Shown here piece by piece: positions 1 to 11,939 of a DNA stretch of 64,000 nt; the first letter of the stretch is position 1, and every line of letters begins with the position of its first letter. The notes beneath the pieces were generated by a model that had not been told where the DNA came from, did not search any database, and was given only the letters and a program-made list of their open reading frames with translations. The position numbers and the translations under genes were made by a program. This DNA comes from Pseudocercospora fijiensis CIRAD86 (taxonomy: Eukaryota; Ascomycota; Dothideomycetes; Mycosphaerellales; Mycosphaerellaceae): positions 284,318 to 348,317 of the forward strand of contig NW_006921549.1 of assembly GCF_000340215.1 (NCBI RefSeq), in the 5' to 3' direction.

Positions 1-1957
1 GCTTTATATAGCGCTAGAATTACGTCGATATATACCGGTCTTTAGTAGTAGATATACTATACTAGCTGCTTAAAGGAGTGCCTAATATACGCAATCTAAT
101 AGACTACGGACCTACTAGTAGACAAGATAAGCTATATAAAAACGAGGAGATACCGACTAGTTACCGACTCGACCCTAAATAGGGGCCTATCTACTAAAAT
201 AAGAAAGCTAGGGAAAACAGTAGTATAAGGGATTATCGATACGATACTAGACAGACGGTTCGCGTATATACCCGTATATACTAATCTTCGCAAGTTCTAC
301 TACTACTTAGCAGTTACTTAGTAGATAGGCTAAGAGCAGCAAAGCGTCCTACGAGTCTTATTAGTTATATTTATACTACTACTCGAAGAGGTCCGTTAAC
401 CGCAGGCGATAAGATTTCTACGTATACTAGTAGACCTTACCGTTCTAGCGATATATAGATACTATAACGACGAAACAGTTAAGTATCTTAGGATAGCATT
501 ATACCGGATAAACGAATAGAAGAATATATTTCGCCTATATAGGGTAAAAAAGGCATAGAAGAGGGCCTAGCGGGAGGCGAAGGCTACTACGCGAAGAACG
601 AACGATTTAAATAACGACGATACGGTTACAATAGACGAGGACGACGAAGCTAACGAGCTAATAATAATACAAATAGAAGGGCACTTTAATATACCGAAAT
701 TCTACGGTATAAGATATGCCCCGAGCTATATTAAGACGTTCGGCAATCTTCTAGACTTAAATACTAGCTATTTCGAGCACAAACACTATAAACTACTAAA
801 GCTTATATTTCGGCTAATAAACAAGAAGCCTAGCTAGGAAGAAAGTATACTAGATAGCGATACTAATAGATTAAATATATAGGCCGAAGACGATAAAGAA
901 TATATAGCAATCCCTATAAATACTCGCACTATTAAGGAGTATACGTAACAGCTAATAATGCTAACTATAGCACGGCTAGTAGAGGACATCCTAGGATACT
1001 AGCCCGAGAAATAGAGGAACGGAAAGAAATCGGTTAAGTAGATTACGATAAGGGAGGCTGTAGCTATAATAGAAGAGAACTTAGGTCGCGACTTCTAATA
1101 AGCGATTGCGGTATTCGTACGGCAATAGGGTACCTACGATAAGAATAGCGCATTAAGTACCGTAGCCGACCCTAACGATATCGTAACGGACTATATATAC
1201 GTCCTAGATATAGAGATCTGCTTCTACGGTAGAATCCGATACTAGAAGCCTACGGGTAAGGATATAGAACATCCTAGCGTAGTAGTAGCCGACTTCGCGA
1301 GATATATACTAAACTAGGAGGGGCTCTACGGCAATAGACGTTATAATTTTATATAGGTATAGGAATACAACGTTAATTGTATAGAAACACCTAATAAATT
1401 AGCGGTTCGATTCGGCGGTCGCCTACTAGCTTAACTAAAGTACGTAATCTCGATTAATATAGAAATAGGAATCAAATATAGGAAGGGGCTTAGGACGAAA
1501 CGGAGGCCCGTTATAGGCGTTTTTGTTAAGCTTTACGACTATATTAACGACAAGAGCGAGTATAAGGATACGTATAGTCTAACGACAATCCGGCTACGGC
1601 GTCTTTTACCGTACTATAGTAGACTTAAAGGGCGACAGGTATATAGCCTACTACTAGTCTATTATATATTATACGCCGTACCCGTAGACGAAGGCGCCCC
1701 GTATAGGACTCGCTATATTAATAATATAGTTGATTTCGAGACGTATAATACAATTTATAACGAGGAACAGGAGAATAAGGAAATGCGAGCCGTAAAGGCT
1801 TATAGGCGAGTAATAAAAAGGCAACGTACTATATAGAGTATATAGAAATCGTACCTCCGAAATATAGAGGACAATAATACTAAGGCGGCGAAGAATGATT
1901 TTATAGTTAATAGAGAACGTGTAAGACAGGATATAGCGATATATAGTAACGACGATT
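1..1957 (+). pseudogene. Plavaka-like (CACTA/CMC) transposase, C-terminal part, RIP-degraded
   Basis: One reading frame can be followed from about 240 to 1957, broken by many TAG/TAA codons where CAG, CAA or TGG are expected. Around 410-530 it reads like the alpha-helical stretch of fungal Plavaka transposases (LVDLTVLAIYRYYNDET, then a pattern of the type YL-IAL-RI). At about 675-830 comes the block HFNIPKFYGIRYAPSYIKTFG followed by a Glu-His-Lys motif and a KLIFRLINKK segment, matching the conserved block in which these enzymes carry HFNFPK-H, FG and H-K residues. A charged linker (DEDDEANE) lies between them. The gene enters from outside the window, so the N-terminal catalytic part is not seen. 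The identification is from family pattern memory only. It would have acted in the nucleus, cutting DNA at terminal inverted repeats. Confidence 0.5.
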
Positions 1958-2012
1958 AATATAATAGTAATACACTTAAAACTGTAGTACTACTAGTATA
2001 TTCTAGTTTAGA

Positions 2013-2042
2013 CCGAGTCGACTAATATAACCGAGTCGACGA
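2013..2042. repeat. Short direct repeat ACCGAGTCGAC
   Basis: ACCGAGTCGAC occurs twice, about 19 bp apart, with a third partial GAGTCGA, between the end of the transposase relic and the palindromic block. Subterminal repeats of this kind are common near the ends of DNA transposons. That role here is inference. Confidence 0.4.
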
Positions 2043-2142
2043 GTCGATAAGTATTAATATAGCACTATACGAATAGTATAAACATTACTAACGACTACGA
2101 CTACGAGCGACTTAGAGCGATCCTATATATACAAAAATTTAC

Positions 2143-2263
2143 CGCGTCGATCCTATCGATCCTAAGCGATCTAGGCGCGAGTCGGGTCGCGACTCGGTCG
2201 CTTAGGATCGCTTAGGATCGCTTAGGATCGATTAGGATCGATAGGATCGATAGGATCGACGCG
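2143..2263. repeat. Tandem decamer array forming a large palindrome
   Basis: The left arm (2143-2171) contains CGCGTCGATCCTATCGATCC. The right arm (about 2208-2263) is made of about seven tandem units of the type CTTAGGATCG / ATAGGATCG and ends in GGATCGACGCG, the reverse complement of the left start. The centre (2176-2200) is itself a small palindrome around CGAGTC/GACTCG. The block can fold into one long hairpin. It lies between a plus-strand transposase relic and minus-strand relics, where a transposon terminus is expected. Confidence 0.8.
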
Positions 2264-3480
2264 ATTAGAAAAAAAGTTTTCGTAACGTAGATTATAATCT
2301 TAACCCGATACCGTACCGCGTAGGACTTAAAACCTCTTAGTATCGACTTAGATAGAAATCTATTAGGATAATATTCGTATCCTACGCCTAGAAGACTTTA
2401 GAGGCGATGTTTAGGCTAAGTAAGGCGTTTTAAAATCCCTACTCGCTATAACCTATAGATAGAGAATTAGCTCTAAGCACTTTATCGCTAATCCTACTAA
2501 GACTTGCGTTTACCTCCGACGCTCTAGTAATTATAGAGAGGCTATAAGCTACAAGGCTACTCTTATAGGTCTTCGTTAATTCTTAACTAATATACGTTAA
2601 AGGCGGATACGGGCATTTCTAGATACGTTAGTACCTATAGGATATTATATATAGTCTAGCTAGTATCTTTAATATTAATAATAATATATACCGGTTATAT
2701 ATATACTAAACGTAACCCGATTACGATAATACTCTAATATTTAAACGCCTTATCCTCGATATCTAGATACGGCGCGAAGATAAGATTCGGTATTATTAGG
2801 CGCTCCTAGAGCTATTACTATAATTAGCGGTAGAGTCGTACGTATCTTACCGCCTAGGAACTCTATAGATAGTCGAGTATCGTATATCCTCCTTTATAAT
2901 CCGATAGGTTTCAATTAGATACTAGTTATCTAATTCCTCTAGCGACGTAGCTATTAAGTATAAGCTTATCTACGGGTTGCCTTTAAGACTAGTAATCGAT
3001 AGCTTCCTCTTTTAACTAACTCCTACTAGCTTGCTATAAATCGTATTATAGTAAGAGTATAACGGCTCCCGCCTACGTCGAGTCTTACGGTAGAAGTCGA
3101 GATCTTACTACTTAATAAACTAGGCAATAGAGTATAGCAATCTACTAATACGATAATCGCTATCGTTAATCTATAGGTCGAGCTTAATCTTTTCTTCGAG
3201 ATTGCGGATAGTAAATTTAATATACGTCCCGAATCGGTAGTATCGAGGATAGATATCGATAGAGGAATAAAGCTTATCTAGCGAGTGCTTCTTAAGAAGA
3301 CAGTACGCGAGCCTTTAGATAGCTTCTAAAGAGACGCTAAGACAGCGGTAGCGGTACCTCGTAGGCGTACGTTTTTCGCGCTTAGGTATATCGTCTAAGT
3401 CTAAGAAGAAGCAAGATTCTAGTAGTACCTCGTATAGTCGGTAATCTAAGTATTATAAATTGTATTATAAGCCTCGGCGC
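2264..3480 (-). pseudogene. Unidentified coding relic
   Basis: On the minus strand a frame with coding-like composition runs from about 3480 down to 2300, broken at TAG/TAA codons as elsewhere in the window. Legible pieces include a Cys-containing run near 3345-3360 and a basic stretch near 3070-3090. I do not recognise the family. Its place next to the palindromic block suggests a mobile-element gene, but this is not shown. Confidence 0.25.
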
Positions 3481-3559
3481 TACTAAAAACCTCTAAAAGA
3501 GCAGCTATATTATCTAGTCGTATATTCGAGTTAATTTTAGCCTAAACTAGCCTACTTTC

Positions 3560-4400
3560 GTATCTACGTTAAAGGTATTAATAGTACTAGCTACGACGTG
3601 CTTTGCCTTCGCCGTCTATTCTACTTAGCGAGGAGTAAATAAAGCGTAGTCCGAACCTATCTCTCTAGGTATTACGCTATATAGGTGCTTAAGCTAGGCC
3701 CTATAGCTAGACTAATGCCGAGCGAAAGGACTATATTAAATATAGTCTCTACTAGCTAGATCTATCGAGCTTCTTAAGTCGCTAAAGGAGTAGGATCGTT
3801 ATATTCTCGCGATCTACTGTCTTAAAACGTACTAATAGAAAGAGATATAACTAGAAATAACGTAAGCTATTAGCGCGCTAGTTCTCGTACTCGATAGTAG
3901 TACTGTACTTACGAGAATGCAGCTATAGTCGTACGAGCTCTAATATGCTTTTAGTCGGTTAAGTTAGTCGATAAATATTAATATACGCCCGCTAAATACG
4001 TAGACTATAAGTTATCGACTTAGTACTAGTATAGCTGTACCCTAAACTAATATTAGTACTTATAACTAGTAGCTAGGTAGTAGTAGCTATCTATACGGTT
4101 ATATAATATATTAGAGGCGTTATAGTAGGATAGGACTAAAGGGAAGAGTTAGTAATACTAGCCGCTATAACTATAACCTTATATATAGGGAAGCCGTCGA
4201 GTACGCTATCGAAGAGGCGGCTAAAAGACACAAACTAGCTCTTAAAGATACGTTCGAAGTAGTAGACGTTCTATATAGCGTCCGATATAACTACTTCCTA
4301 AGCCGGTCGATAATCTCTAAGAATCGTATTCTACGAACGCCCTCTATTAATACTTCTTAACTATATACTAGCTATTAGGAGCTTTAAAATTATCTTATCG
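3560..4400 (-). pseudogene. Unidentified coding relic
   Basis: A second minus-strand stretch has long runs free of frameshift, with stops mostly of the TAG type, and is rich in Tyr, Ser and Leu (Tyr enriched as expected when CAC/CAT and TGC/TGT are hit by RIP). It may continue the relic at 2264-3480 or belong to another gene. No catalytic motif is recognisable. From 4400 to 5040 I see no further structure. Confidence 0.25.
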
Positions 4401-5040
4401 TAAGGATTGTTCTCTAAGTATAAACGGTATCGCTAAAGGATATATATACATTTTTGCTCTTTAGATAAGATATATAGTATAATAGTCGTATAGCGAAAGC
4501 TTATTTGAGCGGAGCGATAGGCTTAAAAACTAGGTACCTAGAGCAACCTAAGGAGCTTACGACGAAGGTTATAGAATGTGTCTATTTTATCCTATTATAG
4601 AGCTTAAGAACAAATTAGATTAGTATTATAGCGAGCGTAGCGAGGCTCTAAACAACGTATATATATAATACGATAGGCCCGTAAAGTTAAATACGCGTTA
4701 TAATAAGCTTAAAGTCGAGAAGATATTATATACTATAATTATAAGACTAACTTTCATAACCTTAGTAGAACCGTAAAAAGTTATAACAACTACCTACAAC
4801 TATACGAAGATAGCTAATTGCCTATATACCTTGCCCTCGACTCTCTTTAGTATTAGACTTAACGTAGCCGCTACGCTAGACTATACTATAACCGGGAATC
4901 TATATAGAGACGCGTTAAAATAGCACGCGATAAGAGATATAAATAAAGAGATATAAACACTATATAGAGAAAGAGTCTAGATATAGGCATTGCTACTAAT
5001 AACCTATACTTAATAGAGAAATAAGCTTAGTAGGTATAGG

Positions 5041-5171
5041 GGGCGTAAAAGGAGTCGGAGGCGACGACTATATCCCCCTACCCTAAGCGCTAATTTTACT
5101 AAAGGACACTCCGCGTAGTAAGGGACAGGGGATTTAGGAGGAACGAGTATCCCCCCTTCCTCTAAGCGCTA
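5041..5171. repeat. Inverted-repeat block, left partner of 20442-20690
   Basis: Two related units lie here: GCGACGACTATATCCCCCTA (from 5061, continuing into CCCTAAGCGCTAA) and, at 5121-5171, a unit with AGGGACAGGGGATTTAGGAG ending in TCTAAGCGCTAG. Their reverse complements are found at 20608-20640 and 20442-20490 in mirrored order. These outer copies flank the Helitron/Gypsy I nest about 15.5 kb apart. Confidence 0.75.
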
Positions 5172-5529
5172 GTAGCTATAAACATTCGTATATAAAGATA
5201 GGCCTTAAATAACGAGTAAGTGCGTTTCTGTCCCTTTATATATAAGAAGCTACTCCTTTACTCTTCTATCTAGCCTTTCCTAAATCGGTATAGCGGCGGC
5301 TTCTTTAAGGCTCTAGAGACGTTACTATAAACGAGCTAGACACCCCTTCCTACTTTCTATAGCTTAAACTCGACTTTTCCCTACTTAGTTTATTATACGA
5401 CTCTATAATACGAAAGCACGACTATATTACTAAACATCTAAGATAGTCGTACTATTAAAGCCTAAGTCGCCTATAAGCTATACTATCTATCGAAACTCCC
5501 GCCGCCGCCCCGATATTATTAAGTAGATA

Positions 5530-6525
5530 TAGCGCGTGTAACTACTACTCTATCGAAATTTCCTATACTACGTAACGGGCAAGTACCTATTACGACTAAT
5601 CTAGAAGCAAGTCCTACTATAGAAGCGCTAACTCGAGGATATACTAGACCTTATACTCTAAAATGCGCTTAAGGAAGGCAAGCTAATTAAAGCGTCCGAT
5701 ATACTTGAGTTCTAGTACCTCTTACGCTTTAAAGAGTAGTCTATCGACTTACTTAATATAATAGGCGCCCTCTACGCCGCCGAGAATAGTCGCTATATCC
5801 GTCTACTTAGCGAGATCTATACTATTATTTAGTAGAACGAGCTAGTAAACGTATATATAGCTAAGGTTAGATAGAACTATACCTAGTACTTCGGATAAGC
5901 CGTAGCTAGCGTACCTAGAGGCGATCTACCTAGCGGCGGCAATCTAAACAAGAAAGCGCCGGCAGATAGGAACGATAGTAAAGAGCTTAATAATAAGGAG
6001 GTTAATAAAGACTATAAAGGCCGCCGTATGTACTTAAACTATACTTATAGAAAGCGTAAGAAGCCGTCGCAATTCCGCAACCCTCGTAATACTAATAAGC
6101 TACTCGTAACCTGTCTTAGATACCGCCTAAACAAGCGCTCCGCTAGTAAGAAGAAGCGTACGTATACTAAGGACGATAATAGTAATACTACTTAGACTCC
6201 TTCGAAGCGTAGTCGGTCTATAACTCTAGCTATAACTAGTATATTAGCGACTAATCCTATTCCTATTACGCCTTCCCTAAGCTCTTCGGCTATACCTACG
6301 CCTACTCTAATCTTATCTAGCTTAAGTAATTTTGTCGTTATACTATAGCGTATAAGTAACCTAGTAAAGCGTAATCTACTACTACTACCTAGATCTATAG
6401 TACCTCCGCTAGTTCCTTCGTATTTATCTAGTAGAGCTAGTATTCGCGCGCGTAGTTAGTATAGTAGCGATAATCTAGTAACTATAACTACCCGTACTTA
6501 GGTCGCTATAATCTCGCGATAATAC
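5530..6525 (+). pseudogene. N-terminal part of the Helitron Rep gene, upstream of the Gypsy I insertion
   Basis: A plus-strand frame with RIP-type stops runs up to the Gypsy I insertion. It contains a basic stretch rich in Lys and Arg with former Cys codons (6010-6150) and then a Ser/Thr-rich linker (6180-6500). Removing the inserted element and one copy of its 5-bp target duplication lets the same frame continue at 13633, so both parts belonged to one gene. This N-terminal region has no motif I can name. It is assigned to the Helitron gene by continuity with the recognisable Rep part downstream. From 5172 to 5530 I see no gene. Confidence 0.5.
6521..6525. repeat. Target site duplication AATAC, left copy
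   Basis: AATAC stands directly before the left LTR of Gypsy I and again at 13628-13632 directly after the right LTR, the 5-bp duplication expected of a Ty3/gypsy integrase. Confidence 0.85.
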
Positions 6526-6722
6526 TATAAGAAGGGTTATATTAGTAGGTAGATAGGGTAGTAGTAGGTATAGGTAGTATTCGATAGAGATCTAGGAGAA
6601 GAAGGAGGAAGGTAGGCTAGTTAGTCTAACGCTAAGCGCTAAGTCCTACCTAAGGCACTAAGACCCTAGCTTTACTCGGTCTAGTTATATACTAATTACG
6701 TATAGCCTCTTTAGCCCTAATA
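6526..6722 (-). repeat. Gypsy I 3' LTR
   Basis: 197 bp, starting TATAAGAAGG and ending CCCTAATA. The right LTR ends CCCTAACA, so the original terminal TG...CA has been altered by CA-to-TA and TG-to-TA changes. Being a minus-strand element, this copy is the 3' LTR. Confidence 0.92.
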
Positions 6723-7974
6723 TACGCTTCCCTTCTAAAGGCCGCGCCCTCGTAGCCTGTCTATATTCTAATCTCGACCTCTATTGCTACTAACTTAGTA
6801 AGTCTAATAAGCTGCTTAGCCCGCGCTAAATTAAACACTTAACTACCTAATTATATAACTATATTAAACCTTACCTTCTAACGCACACAATACTTAACTC
6901 TAACTGCGCTATCCTTATATATAATAAAGTAATATATATCTATAAGAATTAAGGGCCTTCGACTAATTATAATACGAGCGCGTCTTTCCTACTATAATAG
7001 GTAGACGTACGAGATATTACAGTACTGCCTCCGTTCTAAGTAATATTATACCGAGTTCTTTGCGTCTACTCTAAAAGACCTAGCAATGTCCGCTTCCGAG
7101 GGTTTATTCTTATTATTACGAGGGCTATTATTGTTCGTAGTCTCGCTAGCCCTAATTAGTTAGGTTTGGAGCCTTTAATTGTTAATTAATCTTATCTTTT
7201 TAAAAGCGCAGTTCGTCTAGTTTCTATAGGTAAAGGCTATTATAAGTGTAATAGTTAAGGTTCGCCTCGCTTAAAGGATCGGAAAGATCGAGAAGTAACC
7301 TATTGTCCGTAAGATCGACCCCGGCTAGCTTAGCTCTATATTTTTGCCCTTAGTCGGTCTATTAATCGCTTAACCTTTTTAGTCTCTAAGCCCTTCGAAC
7401 GGCTTAACCTTTTTAACCTAGTTAGTATAGTGCGTTTTAGCCTTAGGCTATAGTATAGGTAAGGTTATTCTTATAGGTATAGCGACAATAGTAGGTAATG
7501 TTAATAATAGCGGCGCTAGTTGTCTTAGCGCTAACTTTACCTTACCTTTAATTTCCTTCTTCGACTAGTAACGCTTTAACTAGCGATACACTCTATAATA
7601 CCGTTACTAATATAGCCGCGCCGCCCTTCGGTATACCGCTACTCGTACTACGGCGCTATTATTATTATTGCTAGTACTATTCGTTTATACGCGCGCCGCC
7701 TTCGCCGACCGTAGAGGCCCTAAGGCCTCGATTTAGTATTAAGAGAAGGGTCTTATAGGTTACGCTAGTAAAGAGGTAGATTCCTTAAAAGAGTAGGCAA
7801 TTAGTTAATAGTTATAGCGCGCTCGTTAATACTCGGTGCGCGTTTACTATAGTAGTGTGTCTTGTTGTCCCTTACTAACAATTTTCTTGCCTTTAATTAG
7901 TTAGCTAATAGTACCCCGGGGGTAGTATTAATCCTAGGCCTTCCTAGTAACATTATAGGCCCTTAGCCTTCTTC

Positions 7975-8165
7975 TTGTTCTTTATACTAGTCTAATACTC
8001 GTCTAACAACTTAGCTATATCCTTAAAGGAGCCTTTAGCTTCCTACGAGTCCTATTCGGATAAATAGCCTTACTATCTTAATAGGTACTCCTTCTTGCCC
8101 TACCTAGTCCGATACTTTAGTATACGCTCTATAGACTATAGTTCTTCGCTATCGGCTAAGACTTC
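7975..8165 (-). pseudogene. Chromodomain at the Gypsy I integrase C terminus
   Basis: Minus-strand translation gives IERILKYRTRQGKKEYLLR, then Gln-Gly-Tyr-Leu and, further on, AKLLDEY. This is the chromodomain pattern with a strand-rich core, a WEGY-like segment (Trp lost to stop) and a C-terminal helix. In chromoviruses this domain binds methylated histone H3 and steers integration into heterochromatin. Finding it in a RIP-heavy region fits that role. The link to targeting here is inference. Confidence 0.7.
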
Positions 8166-8579
8166 TTCTAACTTAGTAGGCGCTTTATCGCCTTCGCGCT
8201 AGTAGTATAGTTTAAGGAGGGATATATAGAAGGTATTATAGATAGTATAATAAGGAGGAAGCTATAACTAATAGGCCTATACGGAGGAGCCCTTAACTTC
8301 TCGAATGCGGAATAGGCTAATATATCTTAGTACGAGCTTAGGCCTTGTTTTACTATTAGGTAATAGGTATTTACGGATACGGAGGTTCTTCGTACTAAGT
8401 ATAACTATATCGCCTTGTTTAAAGGTTATTAGTATATAGCGCTTATCGTAGTAGGTCTTTTAGTACTCTTAAGCCTTTATCAGCTTCTTAGCTAGCTTAG
8501 TATAGATTTCTCGTATCTTCTAAATACGTTCTATTACCGCTAGTGTCTCTAGTACTTAACGCGCTTCCCTTTCCTTACG

Positions 8580-11300
8580 CTCGGCCTCGAGCGTTAGTAG
8601 GTCTTATAGTAAAGCAGCGTTTTAGCCTATTATAGCTATATATAGTAAAAGCTTAGTCGATAAGTGCATACTATTATTATACACAAATTCTATAGGCTAT
8701 AGGAGGTTAACCTAATCCTTAGGGTTCTTATTAATATAGCTACGTAGGTACTACTATAGGGTAGCATTCTGCCTCTCTGTTTAACCGTTAGTCTATAGAT
8801 AGAAGGCTGTTAATAGCCGATGCTTTAGTCTTAGCTATAGGCATATTTTGCTCTAATAGTGCGATATTAGTATCGACCTACGATTAGATACTATTCCCTT
8901 AGGAGTCCCCTAATAGATATAGAAGATATTGTTCTATAGCGCTTCTACTATATTAATAGCAGTCTAATCTTTCCGCGCCGGGATATATCGAGCGCCTTTA
9001 GTAAATCGATCTACTATAATAAGGATAGTATTATATATATCCTTGCTATCCCTACGCTTAGTAGAAGGAAGGCCTATAATAAAATCTATTATAAGTTCTA
9101 CGAATAGCTTCCTAGGAACAGGAAGTAAAGACAACTCGCTAAATAGCAGGTGCTTTAGTACTTTAACACGCTAGTATACTATATAGGTCTATATGTATTC
9201 TTTTATATACCGTTTACTATTCGGCTAGTAGTATATACGCGATAGTAGCTCGTGCGACCTCTCTATACTATAGTAACTAGCAAGCTTACTATTATAGTGT
9301 CGCTTTAAAAGCTCTTATCTAATCGATTGTTTAGCGGGGATATAGTATCTGCCCTTAAACTTTAAGTAACCCTTGTCGTCTATCGACTAACTATTACTCT
9401 TACTAGATCGAGTCGCTCGCCTACTTACAAGCCTATTAATACGTTTAATAGCAAAGGCGTCCCTCTACTAAGCCTGTAACAGCTTATCTATAAACGATTA
9501 ACTATCCCTATTTGTAAGGTTATTTAATAGTACCCTTGCTATCGAATAAGGTACGTATTATATATATCTAATAGTACTAGTAGCCGGAACTACTACAACC
9601 TCTTCTATAGTACTATCGCTATAGATAGTAATATCTTTAATCGAGTCGTTATAGCTCGAGCGATCTACGTCCTTTCTAACGTATACTAGAAGAACGACAA
9701 CTCCGCTATAGTATTTGTTACCGCCGCGGGGTTCGGAAGTCCGCTTATCCTACGCTTGCTTATTAACAATACGGGCTATAGCAATCTTATACTATAGGGT
9801 TAGAAACAATAAATTAATATACTAAGTCTCGCTATCGTAATTAGGTCGCCTCGATAATCTATTAGTAGGGTTACTTACGCCTAGCTAATATAGTATATTA
9901 AAATCAAACCTAGCGAGGTAGACGGCCTATCTAGCCTATCGACCTATAACTCTTAAAACCTTAGTAATACTACGTAGGTTGTTATAGTCTATATAGACCT
10001 AAATTGTATACTAAGCACTATCGAGATAGTAGCGCTAATGCTTAAAGGCTTCTACGATTACTAAGAGCTCTTGCTCGTAGGTCTCGTATCGACGTTCTAT
10101 ATCGATTATCTTCTATAAAAAGAAGGCAATCGGGTGCTAGTAGGTATTATTAGCCTACTATAACATAATAGCTAATACAGCGAACTATAAAGCGTTAGTT
10201 TCAATTCGGATCTGTTTGCTTAGTACGAAAGAGTATAATAAGGGGACTTTAGTAAAGCGTTACTTTAAACCGTTAAAAGCGGCTTGTATTTTATTAGTCT
10301 ATTTAAACTCTCTAGAAGGGTTTGCCTTAGTCTTAGTAAGCTTAGTTAATAGCATTACATACCTCGAATAGCCCTTAATAAAGCGGCGGTAAAAGTTAGT
10401 AAAACCTAGGAATAATTAAAGCTCCTTAATACTAGTAGGGGTAGGCTATTTAGTAATTGTTTTAATCCGATTAGGATTAGCCTTAATACTATTAGTTAAT
10501 ACAAGGAAGCTAAGGAAGGCTACCTCCTTAGTAGCAAAGGTGTATTTAGAAGGCTTGTAATACAATCTATAGGTTCTTAGGCGATCGAGTACCTTATAGA
10601 CTATAGCCTAGTACTCCGTAATATTAGGTAAGTGTATATAAACTAGGATGTTATTTAGGTAAACTATATAGAGGTAGTCTAATAGGCCTAATAGGGCCCG
10701 ATTAATATAGGACTAGAATATAGTAGGGGCGTTAGCTAGCCTAAATAGTATAACTAAGTACTTAAAATAGCTATAGCGGGTACGGAAGGCTGTTTTCTAT
10801 TTATTGCCCTTACGAATACAGATACGATAGTACGTATCCTTAATGTCTAATATAGTATAGAAATAGGCGCTAGAGAGGCGATCGAGGGTCTCGTTAATAA
10901 GCGGAAGTAGATAGCGGTCTTTAATAGTAATAGTATTAAGTCTATAGTAATTAATATATTAACGTAGGCTACTATCCTTCTTAGGGACAAATAGGATTAG
11001 TATACTAGTAGGGCTATTGCTATACTAAATTCGACTATTAGCTAGGTTTTTATCTAGGTACTTACGTAATATAGCAAGCTCTCGTTTACTAAGGTTATAG
11101 AGTAGCCTAAAAGGGACCTCTTTGCCCTCTATAATATTAATTTTGTAATCTATCTCTTTAAACATAGGCAATGTCGATGCTAGGTAGTATTTAAATACAT
11201 TAATATAGGTTTCTCGAATAGGCTATAGTATACGAGTAAGCTAATTAGGGTCTATACTATTAGGGGGTATAGGTTTATCGTTATCTCTACTAAGTAGGTC
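8580..11300 (-). pseudogene. Gypsy I pol: reverse transcriptase, RNase H, integrase
   Basis: Read right to left: RT from about 11200 with the KYLDKNLA segment, FVPKKD, YRLNTITIKDRYLLPLI and the active site at 10632-10668, which reads VYLNNILVY instead of YLDD, so the metal-binding Asp pair is lost. The connection FLGFTNFYRRFIKGY follows near 10390. RNase H (about 9830-10250) contains HPIAFFLQK and YEQELLVIVEAFK. Integrase (about 8580-9350) shows the HHCC region with former His and Cys now Tyr, then a DFIIGLPS segment and QTNGQTERQN. Many TAG/TAA codons interrupt it. These enzymes copy the element RNA into DNA and insert it. Confidence 0.92.
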
Positions 11301-11939
11301 GGTAGTTAGGTTAGCTAAGGCGGAGGCTAGTATTAGGGTGCTAATAAACAGAACCTTAATATTGTTAGGACACTCGCTAATATTAATATATTTAATGTCC
11401 TCTCTCCTAGCGATTCTAAATCGCTACTATTAGCTACCTAAGTCTATAACTATAGTATAGTACTTAAGAATAGGGTTGCTAATAACAATATCGGATAGAA
11501 GGTTGTCTATATCTACTACGTAGGTAGTAAAATCTAGCAAGCGCTTATTACTAAGGTCGTCTTTTAGAACTATAGGAATATAGTAGGCCCTATAGGTTAA
11601 GTGCCGAGCGTTATTAAACTAAGCAAGGGTTAGTATATTAGTTCTAGGCAATTGTCGAAGGTCTAATTGCTTAGCTAGGCGGTAGTTAATAAGGGCGCTA
11701 ACTAAATTGCCTAGGTCTAGTATAACCTTAGTCTTATAGTTAGTTCTATACGTATCCTATATAAGATAGGTACGTATAATAGCTAGTATAATGTCGATAG
11801 TTTTACGCCGTATAAGGCTAACAGTTAGTGCGGCGCTTACTCTTTTTTCGAAGGTTAGCCTATAGGGGTAGCGTTAGCCGCTAAAAGGTGTTTCCTATAT
11901 TTAGCGGAAGTACGGTTAATTCGGGCCTAGTCCTTAGGT

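Noticed and set aside
1..1957. Starship captain (tyrosine recombinase, DUF3435-type)
   Set aside because: I considered it because of the fungal accessory setting. The readable motifs (HFNIPKFYG, TFG, EHKHY) fit Plavaka-like transposases, and no recombinase Arg/His/Tyr pattern is seen.
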